64,000 nucleotides of DNA from Streptomyces massasporeus (GTDB lineage: Bacteria; Actinomycetota; Actinomycetes; Streptomycetales; Streptomycetaceae): positions 310,001-374,000 of the forward strand of contig NZ_BMSE01000001.1 of the NCBI RefSeq assembly GCF_014648995.1, written 5' to 3'. The translations under genes were made by a program, and so were the position numbers. Every line of letters starts with the position of its first letter. The first letter of the stretch is position 1. Of the stretch, positions 46,212-53,773 are shown piece after piece. The notes under the pieces were generated by a model. The model was not told the DNA's origin. It saw only the letters and a program-made list of their open reading frames with translations, and searched no databases.

Positions 46212-47261
46212 GTGACGGGAAAGCGCTCACCGGCGCGGCGGCCGACGATGAAGGACATCGCCCGGCGGGCCGGGGTGTCCGAGAGCGCGGTGTCCTTCGC
46301 GCTCAACGGAAGACCCGGAGTCTCCGAGGTGACCCGGGACCGGGTGCGCCGGGTCGCCGAGCAACTGGGCTGGCGGCCCAGCACGGCGGCCCGCGCCCTG
46401 TCCGGGGAGGGCGCGGCGACGGTCGGCTTCGTGCTGGCGCGTCCGGCGGGCACGCTGGGGGTGGACTCGTTCTTCCTGCAACTGGTCTCGGGCATCCAGG
46501 AGGTGCTGGCCGAGCGTCATCTCGGGCTGCTGTTCCAGATCGCCGAGGACATCGACGACGAGTGCGCGGTGTACCGGCGCTGGTGGGCCGAGCACCGGGT
46601 GGACGGGGTGCTGGTGGTCGACCCGCGCACGGACGACCCCCGGCCCGGCCTCCTGGACGAACTGGGCCTGCCCGCCGTGGTGATCGGAGGCGAGCCGGAC
46701 GAGCGTCACCCGGGTCTTTCGACGGTGTGGGCGGACGACGCGGGTGCGATGGCGGCGGTGGTGGACGGGCTGTACGCGCTGGGCCATCGCCGGATCGCGC
46801 ACATCGCGGGGCTGCCCGGGCTGGCCCACACCGAGCGCCGGATCCGCACACTGCGGGCCGAGGCGCAACGGCGCGGCCTGACCGAGGTGCAGTCGGTGCC
46901 GACCGACTACTCGGACGAGGCGGGCGCGGCCGTCACGCGCCGGGTACTGGACGGTCCCGGTGCTCCGACGGCCCTGATCTACGACAACGACGTGATGGCC
47001 GTCGCCGGGGTCGCCGCCGCGACCGAGAGGGGCTTCGCGGTGCCGGCGGACGTGTCGGTGGTGGCCTGGGAGGACTCCGCCCTGTGCCGCCTGGTCAAGC
47101 CGTGGCTGTCCGCACTCTCCCGGGACAGCGTGGAGTTCGGCCGCACGGCGGCACGGGAACTGACCGCCCTGCTGGACGGCGGCCCGGCCCGGACGGTGCG
47201 GGTGCCGGTGCCGGGGCTGATCGAACGGGACAGTACGGGGCCGGCGCGGGGCACGGTCTAG
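46212..47261 (+). CDS. LacI-family transcriptional regulator of the N-glycan operon
   Basis: The 349-residue repressor has an N-terminal helix-turn-helix and hinge (about 12-65; TMKDIARRAGVSESAVSFALNGRPGVS) and a periplasmic-binding-like effector domain with FQIAEDIDDE, GHRRIAHIAGL, ALIYDNDVMAVAGVAA and SVVAWEDSALCRL. GTG 46212 is the start. It is divergent from the binding-protein/GH operon and probably controls both directions through the paired operators, with an imported oligosaccharide as inducer. Confidence 0.92.
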   Translation: MTGKRSPARRPTMKDIARRAGVSESAVSFALNGRPGVSEVTRDRVRRVAEQLGWRPSTAARALSGEGAATVGFVLARPAGTLGVDSFFLQLVSGIQEVLAERHLGLLFQIAEDIDDECAVYRRWWAEHRVDGVLVVDPRTDDPRPGLLDELGLPAVVIGGEPDERHPGLSTVWADDAGAMAAVVDGLYALGHRRIAHIAGLPGLAHTERRIRTLRAEAQRRGLTEVQSVPTDYSDEAGAAVTRRVLDGPGAPTALIYDNDVMAVAGVAAATERGFAVPADVSVVAWEDSALCRLVKPWLSALSRDSVEFGRTAARELTALLDGGPARTVRVPVPGLIERDSTGPARGTV

Positions 47262-47303
47262 GTCGCCCTGGGCCAGACCGGGCTTTCCCCAGGTCGCCCT
47301 GGG
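47260..47303 (+). repeat. 13-bp direct repeat and small hairpin after the LacI gene
   Basis: AGGTCGCCCTGGG occurs at 47260-47272 and again at 47291-47303. The second copy with its flank forms CCCAGG-TCGC-CCTGGG, a possible weak terminator. Confidence 0.4.
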
Positions 47304-47372
47304 TACGCGGGGCGGTGCGGACACGGCCCGGCCGGCTTCCGTCCCGTCCCCGGCGGGGTCACACTGGACCGT

Positions 47373-48413
47373 ATGCGGCTTCGGGGCACCGCCTGCGCGG
47401 CCGCCGGACTGCTGCTGGCCGTCGCGACGGGCTGCACCGGCGGTGCGGAGGACGCCGCACCCGCGACGTCTCCGGCGACGGCCCGGGCCACCGGCGAGAG
47501 GGCCGCCGGTGAGGGCCCCCGCACCGCGCCCTCCCCCACCCCGGCCGACCCCGTCTCCCTCCAGGCCCTGATGCAGCGCGAGCACACCGGCTCCGGCCTA
47601 CGCCTCGGCGAGGTGCTCGACCGCACCTCCGCCTACACCCGCTACGCCGTCACCTACGAGGCGAACGGCCTGACGATCTCGGGGACCATGAACATCCCGG
47701 AGGGCGACGGGCCCTTCCCGGCGCTGGTGCTGGCGCACGGCTACATCGACCCGGACGTCTACTTCAGCGGCCAGGGCATGCCCCGCGAGCAGGACCGTCT
47801 GGCCCGCAGCGGCTATGTCGTCCTGCACACCGACTACCGCAACCACGCCCGCTCCGACCAGGACCCTGACAACGACGTGAACCTGCGTCTCGGTTACACC
47901 GAGGACGTCATCGGCGCCGCCCTGGCCCTGCGCGACTCCGGGCGCCCCGAGATCGACGGCGACCGCATCGGGCTGTTCGGGCGGTCGATGGGCGGCGGGG
48001 TCGTCTACAACACGCTGGTCGTGGCGCCCGGTCTGTTCGACGCGGCGGTCGCGTACGCGCCGGTCAGCGCACACCCGGAGGAGAACATCGACCACTTCCA
48101 GCGGCCCGAGGGCGACCCCCTCGTCACCGAGATCGAGGAGAAGCACGGAACGCCCGAGGAGAACCCGGCGTTCTGGCGCGGCGTCTCCCCGCTCACCCAC
48201 GCCGACCGCGTGTCCGACCCCCTGCTGATCCAGCACGGCACCGCGGACGACACCTGCCCCCTCGCCTGGTCACGCGAGGCCGCCGCGGCGTTCCAGGAGG
48301 CCGGCAAGGACGTCGAGCTCCGCACCGTCAGCGGCGAGGGGCACACGTTCGGGCCGAAGTGGGCGGCCTCGATGGACGTCACCGAGGCCTTCCTCGCGCG
48401 CCACCTGCGCTGA
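47373..48413 (+). CDS. Secreted alpha/beta hydrolase lipoprotein (S9/dienelactone-hydrolase-like)
   Basis: The 346-residue lipoprotein has lipobox AVATGC near residue 21 and a Pro/Ala linker to about 55. The alpha/beta-hydrolase core has VLAHGYIDPDVYF, nucleophile Ser in GLFGRSMGGG (GxSxG), Asp in LIQHGTADDTCP and His in SGEGHTFGPKW. The family includes S9-type peptidases and esterases; substrate unknown. It follows the LacI gene on the same strand but after a separate 111-bp spacer. Confidence 0.88.
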   Translation: MRLRGTACAAAGLLLAVATGCTGGAEDAAPATSPATARATGERAAGEGPRTAPSPTPADPVSLQALMQREHTGSGLRLGEVLDRTSAYTRYAVTYEANGLTISGTMNIPEGDGPFPALVLAHGYIDPDVYFSGQGMPREQDRLARSGYVVLHTDYRNHARSDQDPDNDVNLRLGYTEDVIGAALALRDSGRPEIDGDRIGLFGRSMGGGVVYNTLVVAPGLFDAAVAYAPVSAHPEENIDHFQRPEGDPLVTEIEEKHGTPEENPAFWRGVSPLTHADRVSDPLLIQHGTADDTCPLAWSREAAAAFQEAGKDVELRTVSGEGHTFGPKWAASMDVTEAFLARHLR

Positions 48414-48531
48414 CACCCCACCACGGACCCGCAAAAGCGGTCGGCGACCTCGACGGGCGGCCCCGGACCGGTGCACAGTTCTCCCTACGTACTCGTCAGT
48501 AAGTCCGCCCTCTCCCCTCCGAGGAGCCGCT

Positions 48532-49875
48532 GTGACCACCTGGGCCGGCCGCACCGCCGCCGAGATATCCGCCGCCGTACGCGAGAAGCGGGTCACGCCC
48601 CGCGAGGTGGTCGCCGAGCACCTCGCCCGGATCGAGCGGCTCGACGGCCGGGTCGGGGCCTTCCGCACGGTGCGCGCCGAGGCGGCCCTGGCCGAGGCCG
48701 ACGAGGTGGCGGCGCGCGGCGACTTCGCCGAACTGCCCCTGGCCGGGGTGCCCGTGGCCGTCAAGGACAACCTCGCCGTGCGTGGCGAGTCCCGGCGGAT
48801 CGGCTCGGCCGCCACGCCGGACACCCCGGCCTCGCAGGACCATGTGACGGTGGCCCGGCTGCGGGCCGCGGGCGCGGTGGTCGTGGGGCTGACGAACGTC
48901 CCCGAGCTGTGTGTCTTCGGTACGACGGACGGCGTGCTGGGCATCGCCCGCAACCCCTGGGATCCCACGCGTTCGGCGGGCGGTTCGTCGGGCGGCAGCG
49001 CGGCCGCAGTCGCCGCCGGCATGGTGCCGATCGCCCTCGGCAACGACGGCATGGGGTCCCTGCGCATACCGGCCGCCAACTGCGGCCTGGTCACCATCAA
49101 GCCGGGGCGGGGAGTCGTCCCGACCGGCGACGGGGACAGCACCTGGTTCGGCATGTCGGAGAACGGGCCGCTCGCCACGACCGTCGAGGACGCCCGCCTG
49201 ATGTTCTCGGTCCTCGCCGGCACCGAGCCCGCTCCCGTGTCCGCGCCCGGCGTCCTCAGGGTCGCCGTGTCGCTGCGCAGCCCCCTGGCGGGCGTCACCA
49301 TCAGCCGCCCGTACGCGGCGGCCGCCCGGGACGCGGCCGGCCTGCTGATGCGGGCGGGGCATCAGGTCCGGCGCGCCGACCCGCCCTACCCGCTGTCGCT
49401 CGCCACGACCTCCCTGGCCCACTGGACGGCGGGGACCGCCGCGGACGCCCGGCCCCTGGACCCCCGGCTGCTGACCCGGCGCACCCGCGTCCACGCCCGG
49501 CTCGGCCGGCCCTTCCTGCGCACGGTGAGCTCCGGGGCGAGCCGGGAGCAGCTGCGCCGGAGGCTGGAGCCGTTCTTCACCGAGCACGACGTGCTGCTCA
49601 CGCCGGCGCTCGCCCGCCGCTCCCCGAAGGCCGGCCCCTGGCACGAGCGGGGCTGGCTGAGCAATGTGCTGGCGAACACGAACTACTCGCCCCTGACGCC
49701 GGCGTGGAACCTCACCGGCTGGCCCGCCATGTCCGTCCCGTGCGGGACCCTCCCCTCCGGCGCGCCCTGTGCCGTGCAGTTGGTGGGCCGGCCCGGCACG
49801 GAGTCCCGACTGCTCGATCTGGCCGGGCAGTTGGAGGAGCGAAACCCGTGGCAGCGGACGGCGCCGATGGACTAG
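48532..49875 (+). CDS. Amidase-signature family hydrolase
   Basis: The 447-residue amidase has the Ser-cisSer-Lys triad: Lys in VAVKDNLAVRG, Ser in GGSSGGSAAAVAAG and Ser in GNDGMGSLRIPAANCG. The overall length and C-terminal WNLTGWPAMSVPCG fit the family. There are no GatB/GatC neighbours, so this is a stand-alone amidase rather than GatA. GTG 48532 follows CCGAGGAGCCGCT. Confidence 0.9.
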   Translation: MTTWAGRTAAEISAAVREKRVTPREVVAEHLARIERLDGRVGAFRTVRAEAALAEADEVAARGDFAELPLAGVPVAVKDNLAVRGESRRIGSAATPDTPASQDHVTVARLRAAGAVVVGLTNVPELCVFGTTDGVLGIARNPWDPTRSAGGSSGGSAAAVAAGMVPIALGNDGMGSLRIPAANCGLVTIKPGRGVVPTGDGDSTWFGMSENGPLATTVEDARLMFSVLAGTEPAPVSAPGVLRVAVSLRSPLAGVTISRPYAAAARDAAGLLMRAGHQVRRADPPYPLSLATTSLAHWTAGTAADARPLDPRLLTRRTRVHARLGRPFLRTVSSGASREQLRRRLEPFFTEHDVLLTPALARRSPKAGPWHERGWLSNVLANTNYSPLTPAWNLTGWPAMSVPCGTLPSGAPCAVQLVGRPGTESRLLDLAGQLEERNPWQRTAPMD

Positions 49876-50083
49876 GGTCGGCCGGGTGACTGCCGGGTCG
49901 GCCGTAGGCCATGCACGAGTGAGGCGCCCGGCCTCGGAGTGAGCGCGGCGGGGGTGACCCCGCCCGGGCCCGCCCGAGAGCCGGAGAGGGCACGCGCCCC
50001 GCCTTCCGTTCTTCGTGTCCTCATCCCCGCGCCCCTCAGCGGCGCTTCACCACGGATCCCGAGACCCGGAGACGAACCCACGC

Positions 50084-50503
50084 ATGTCCGACACCCGGCA
50101 CGCCACCGACCTTCCGACGACCATCGCCCATCTGAACCACACCGCCGTCTACGCCTCCGACCGCCACCTGTCGGCGGAGTTCCTGGCGGCCGTCCTGGGC
50201 CTGGAGGTCGGCGCCCCCTTCGGCCCGTTCCTGCCCGTCGACCTGGGCAACGGCGTGACCCTCGACTACTACGAGATGACCGACGAGCCGATCCAGTCGC
50301 AGCACTACGCGTTCCTCGTGCCCGACGAGCGGTTCGACGGCATGATCGACCGCCTGGAGGCGCTCGGCGTCACCTACTACGCCGACCCGAACCACACCCG
50401 GCCCGGCCGGGTCAACGACCTCTTCGAGGGTCGCGGCGCCTACTTCGACGACCCGGACGGCCACAACATGGAGATCATGACCCGGCCGTACGCCCGGCCC
50501 TGA
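50084..50503 (+). CDS. VOC (glyoxalase/dioxygenase fold) family protein
   Basis: The 139-residue protein has two beta-alpha-beta-beta-beta halves: HLNHTAVYASDRHLSAEFLAAVLGL, HYAFLVPDERFDGMIDRL, and a C-terminal FDDPDGHNMEIMTRPY with the typical Glu metal ligand. It could be a glyoxalase, dioxygenase or antibiotic-binding protein; no substrate can be assigned. ATG 50084 gives the natural N-terminus. The 208-bp spacer upstream holds nothing recognised. Confidence 0.85.
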   Translation: MSDTRHATDLPTTIAHLNHTAVYASDRHLSAEFLAAVLGLEVGAPFGPFLPVDLGNGVTLDYYEMTDEPIQSQHYAFLVPDERFDGMIDRLEALGVTYYADPNHTRPGRVNDLFEGRGAYFDDPDGHNMEIMTRPYARP

Positions 50504-50534
50504 GAGCGGCGACCGCCGCGACCGCCTGGTCGCC

Positions 50535-51017
50535 CTACAGCGCCCGGTACATGATGTGCAGCCCCACCCGGCCGTGCCGGGGGTGGTCGAACGCGTCGGG
50601 GACGGTGCCGAGGACCGTGAAGCCGAGGGAGGTCCACAGCGTCACGGCCGGGTTGGTCTCGACGACGGCGTTGAAGACCATGCCGCGGTAACCGGCGGCC
50701 CGGGCCTCGGTCAGGAGGTGCCCGGCGAGGGCGCGGCCGTAGCCCCGGCCGCCCCGGCCGGGGTCGACCATGAAGCCGGCGTTGGCGATGCGGGCGGCGG
50801 GGCCACCGTAGTTGGGGGTGAGGTAGGCGGAGGCGACGACGGCTCCGCTGTCGTCCTCGACGACGTAGACGCGTTTCGCCGGGTTCATCCACAGGACCCG
50901 GGCCTCCTCCTCGGAGGTACCCGGGTCCCATGCGTAGGTCTCGCCCGCGGCGACGATGCGGTGCCAGAACGGCCAGATGCGAGGCCAGTCGTCAGCCGTT
51001 GCTTCCCTGATCAGCAT
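50535..51017 (-). CDS. GNAT-family N-acetyltransferase
   Basis: The 160-residue GNAT protein has LIREATADDWPRIWPFW at the N-terminus, FMVDPGRGGRGYGRALAGHL as the acetyl-CoA pyrophosphate loop (R/QxxGxG/A) and a C-terminal NPAVTLWTSLGFTVLG. It resembles phosphinothricin-type acetyltransferases, but the substrate is unknown. It lies 56 bp downstream of the cyclophane-precursor-like small gene on the same strand and could be co-transcribed. Confidence 0.87.
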   Translation of the reverse strand: MLIREATADDWPRIWPFWHRIVAAGETYAWDPGTSEEEARVLWMNPAKRVYVVEDDSGAVVASAYLTPNYGGPAARIANAGFMVDPGRGGRGYGRALAGHLLTEARAAGYRGMVFNAVVETNPAVTLWTSLGFTVLGTVPDAFDHPRHGRVGLHIMYRAL

Positions 51018-51073
51018 GGCCGTGAGTCTGGCACGGCCATGCGCTCGGAGGTCGCGGAGGGGTCCGCCCGGGG

Positions 51074-51247
51074 TCAGTCGACGCTGGGCAGGATGTGGGG
51101 CTCTGCGAGGTCGTCCTCGTAGCCCGCGAGGCGGATCGGGGCGGAACGGGCCCACACGTCGAGGCTGCCGAGCTCGTCGGCCCGTCGGCCGGCGCGCTCG
51201 CCGCGTTCCTTGGGGCGTTGATCGCGATTCGTCTTCTCCGGTGTCAC
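51074..51247 (-). CDS. Small peptide gene, AmcA-like cyclophane RiPP precursor candidate
   Basis: A 57-residue product starts at GTG 51247 with AAGGAG six bases upstream. The N-terminal half is a charged leader-like region (VTPEKTNRDQRPKERGERAG). The C-terminal half, from LDVWARSAPIRL to AEPHILPSVD, has three aromatic-X-X triplets: WAR (32-34), YED (43-45) and HIL (51-53). Radical-SAM/SPASM enzymes that make three-residue cyclophanes crosslink an aromatic side chain to the residue two places on. From memory, this C-terminus strongly resembles the 'multiple cyclophane-containing RiPP AmcA' family of Streptomyces. No radical-SAM gene is in the window, so the maturase would be elsewhere or just absent. 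Previously this would be called a hypothetical protein. Confidence 0.7.
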   Translation of the reverse strand: MTPEKTNRDQRPKERGERAGRRADELGSLDVWARSAPIRLAGYEDDLAEPHILPSVD

Positions 51248-51703
51248 CGCGCACTCCTTATGTGTCGGTCACCCTCGGGACGTACGCGCCGGTCCTGCTG
51301 CGCCTGACGCCCGCTCGGGCCTCTATGTCAAATGCAGTTCGGACGCGGTGGCGCCGGTCGACTCACGGGAGAGCAGGCCGTGGTGAACCGGCTGGTCCCA
51401 TGACGGACCGTGGGTGTGGGTAGGACCCCGTACTGCTGTCCGTCCGCATCAGACTAACCAGATGAGCGGAGCCCCGCTCGATGGGGCTGAAAACAGCCGG
51501 TAACAATCACGCGTCATCTGCCGTTCAACTCGTGTTTCCGTACGGGTTTGTGCGCATAAGGCCGTTTTGCAAATCACTCGAACGGCGTACGTCGGCGGCA
51601 GCGCTTTCCAGACGGTTGCGCAGTTCAAACGGTGTTGGCCGCGTCGCAAGCTCGCCATGCTCTGCTGCCGTACGCAACGGCTGTCTCGCGGGAGGACTGA
51701 CGC
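51248..51703. other. Intergenic region between small peptide gene and HD-like gene
   Basis: No gene is supported in these 456 bp. The middle (about 51430-51580) is the least GC-rich part and has a small hairpin AGCCCC...GGGGCT at about 51465-51485, just before a stretch of AAAACAGCC. Promoters for the two divergent genes are expected here, but no clear -35/-10 boxes were identified. Confidence 0.5.
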
Positions 51704-52099
51704 ATGGAGCTGCGCAGCGTCGAGGAGCTGATGGATCTGCTGTACGCCTGCCGTGGCACCCGGGACGTCCCGGTCCGCGCCCGCCCGCCGGTCGACCTGC
51801 ACGACCACGCGCTGCGGACCGCGGCGCTGCTGCGCCGCGGCCGTCCGGCGGACAAGGAGCTCCAAGTCGCGGGCCTGGTGCAGCCCGTCGGCGGGCTGCT
51901 GTGGGCTTGGGGGGAGGGTCTCCCCCTGGTACGCCGCTGTCCCCGCCCGGACGCCCCGGCCGACGACGATCTCCTCACCCTCCGCCAGGCGACCGAGGAG
52001 GGCCGCACGGCGGGTTTCGACGCCGGGGTCCTGGAGGACTGGCGCACGGTCCTGGAACTGCTGGCGGCCCGCACCTCCCGCCTCGGAGCGGTGGACTGA
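51704..52099 (+). CDS. Degenerate HD-domain protein
   Basis: The 131-residue protein has a strong ribosome site (GGGAGGACTGACGC) before ATG 51704. DLHDHALRTAALLRR (31-45) followed by ELQVAGLVQPVGGLLW (52-67) aligns with the metal-dependent phosphohydrolase / PhnZ-type HD fold, HALQTA...VVAALLHDIG. The name-giving His-Asp pair is replaced by Gln60-Pro61, so the canonical metal site is lost. It may be a binding or scaffold protein. I assign the fold with moderate confidence and no function. Confidence 0.7.
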   Translation: MELRSVEELMDLLYACRGTRDVPVRARPPVDLHDHALRTAALLRRGRPADKELQVAGLVQPVGGLLWAWGEGLPLVRRCPRPDAPADDDLLTLRQATEEGRTAGFDAGVLEDWRTVLELLAARTSRLGAVD

Positions 52100-52166
52100 C
52101 GGGCCGCCACCACCTGTAAGGCCTTGTGGGCACGACCGGTTCAAGGGCGCGGGGAGCCGGCCCCGC

Positions 52167-53669
52167 CTACCACTTGCCCGGCGCGTAGTCCTTCATGAAG
52201 ACGCCGTACAGGTCCTCGCCCGCCTCGCCCCGCACGATCGGGTCGTAGACCCGGGCCGCACCGTCGACCAGGTCGAGCGGGGCGTGGAACCCGGCCTCGG
52301 CGAGCCGCAGCTTGTCGTAGTGCGGCCGCTCGTCCGTAATCCAGCCCGTGTCCACCGAGGTCATCAGAATGCCGTCGGTCTGGAACATCTCCTGCGCGCT
52401 GGTCCGCGTCACCATGTTCATCGCGGCCTTGGCGGCGTTGGTGTTCGGGTGTCCCGCGCCCTTGTACCCGCGCCCGAAGACGCCCTCCATCGCGGACACG
52501 TTCACGACGTACGCGCGGCCGCTCTCCGCCTTCTTCGCGGCCTCGGCCATGGCCGGCCGCAGCTTGCTGATCAGGATGAACGGCGCCGTGTAGTTGCACA
52601 GCTGCGTCTCCAGCAGCTCCACGGGCGAGATCTGCTCGATCGTCTGCACCCAGGTGTTGGAGTCGACCACGTCGGGCACGAGGCCGCCCGCGTCGATCGC
52701 CGTGCCGTCCAGGTGCCGTTCGACGCTGGCGTTGCCCGCGACGAGGGCGAGGTCGGCGACCTGCTGGGCGTCGAGGCCGCTGATGCCGAGGGGCAGCGCC
52801 GCGATGCCGTCGACCGCGCCGGAGTTGAAGGCGCCGATGACGTGGTGGGCGGGCAGCTCGCCGGCGGGCAGCGGGGCGCTCTCGCCCTCGACCAGTGCGG
52901 CGTAGGCGGAGGGCAGGCGCCGCACGGTCTGGGTCGCGTTGTTGACGAGGATGTCGAGCGGTCCCGCCTCGGCGACCTGGTCCGCGAGGGCCACGGCCTG
53001 GGCGGGGTCGCGCAGGTCGATGCCGACGACCTCCAGGCGGTGCATCCAGTCCGCGGAGTCGTCCATGGCCTTGAAGCGGCGGATGGCGTCCTTGGGGAAG
53101 CGGGTGGTGATCGTGGTGTGCGCGCCGTCGCGGAGCAGCCGGAGCGCGATGTACATGCCGATCTTGGCCCGGCCGCCGGTGAGCAGGGCGCGCTTGCCGG
53201 TGAGGTCGGCGCGGACGTCGCGCTTCTCGCGGTTCACGCGGGCGCAGTCCGGACAGAGCTGGTGGTAGAAGTAGTCGACTTCCACGTACCGGGACTTGCA
53301 GGTGTAGCAGGAGCGCGGGCGCTGGAGTATCCCCGCGAACCTGCCCTCTTCGGTGTTCGACGACGGCAGCAGACCCTCGGTCTCGTCGTCGATGCGCTGG
53401 GCGGAGCCGGTCGCCGTGGCCTCCGTGACCGCCTTGTCGTGGGCGGTCTTGGCGGCCCGGCGCTCCTGGCGGCGGCGCTGCTTGACCGTGCGGTAGATGC
53501 CCGCGGTGGCCCGGCGCACGGCGATGGCGTCCGGGTGGTCGACGTCCAGCTTGTCGAGTTCCTCGAGCACACCGAGGCAGACGGCCAGGCGCTCCGGGTC
53601 GATGCCGGGTCCGTACGAGAGCCCGCCGGTCCCGTCCATGGCCTGCGGGCCGTCCTCTGTCACCGTCAT
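52167..53669 (-). CDS. SDR-family protein with N-terminal zinc ribbon
   Basis: The 500-residue protein has a helical basic N-terminus (TVKQRRRQERRAAK at about 61-74) and a Cys4 zinc ribbon (C121YTC124...C139PDC142). An SDR Rossmann domain runs from about 158, with TGGRAKIG (164-171) and ILVNNATQT. The active-site Ser is present (S392 in NVSAMEG) and Lys is present (K414), but the YxxxK tyrosine position is Thr410 (TNAAK). It therefore probably does not act as a classical dehydrogenase. It is convergent with the HD-like gene; the stop is next to a small GCGGGG/CCCCGC hairpin. Confidence 0.85.
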   Translation of the reverse strand: MTVTEDGPQAMDGTGGLSYGPGIDPERLAVCLGVLEELDKLDVDHPDAIAVRRATAGIYRTVKQRRRQERRAAKTAHDKAVTEATATGSAQRIDDETEGLLPSSNTEEGRFAGILQRPRSCYTCKSRYVEVDYFYHQLCPDCARVNREKRDVRADLTGKRALLTGGRAKIGMYIALRLLRDGAHTTITTRFPKDAIRRFKAMDDSADWMHRLEVVGIDLRDPAQAVALADQVAEAGPLDILVNNATQTVRRLPSAYAALVEGESAPLPAGELPAHHVIGAFNSGAVDGIAALPLGISGLDAQQVADLALVAGNASVERHLDGTAIDAGGLVPDVVDSNTWVQTIEQISPVELLETQLCNYTAPFILISKLRPAMAEAAKKAESGRAYVVNVSAMEGVFGRGYKGAGHPNTNAAKAAMNMVTRTSAQEMFQTDGILMTSVDTGWITDERPHYDKLRLAEAGFHAPLDLVDGAARVYDPIVRGEAGEDLYGVFMKDYAPGKW

Positions 53670-53773
53670 CGCCGCTGTCGTTCCCTGCTCTGCCGTCGCG
53701 GCGCGCCGGTCGCGCCCGCATTCGAAGGGCGAATTCTACGGAGCGTCGGGCCGCACCGCCAAAGTCGCCTTGA

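Noticed and set aside
27221..47261. Genomic island or prophage carrying the sugar genes
   Set aside because: No integrase, transposase, tRNA target or direct-repeat ends are visible, and base composition matches the flanks.
48532..49875. GatA subunit of tRNA amidotransferase
   Set aside because: The amidase signature is present, but gatB/gatC are not adjacent and the C-terminal half is that of stand-alone amidases.
51248..51703. tRNA or small RNA in the 456-bp gap
   Set aside because: No T-loop (GGTTCRANNC) or cloverleaf could be found, and the one small hairpin is too weak to support an RNA gene.
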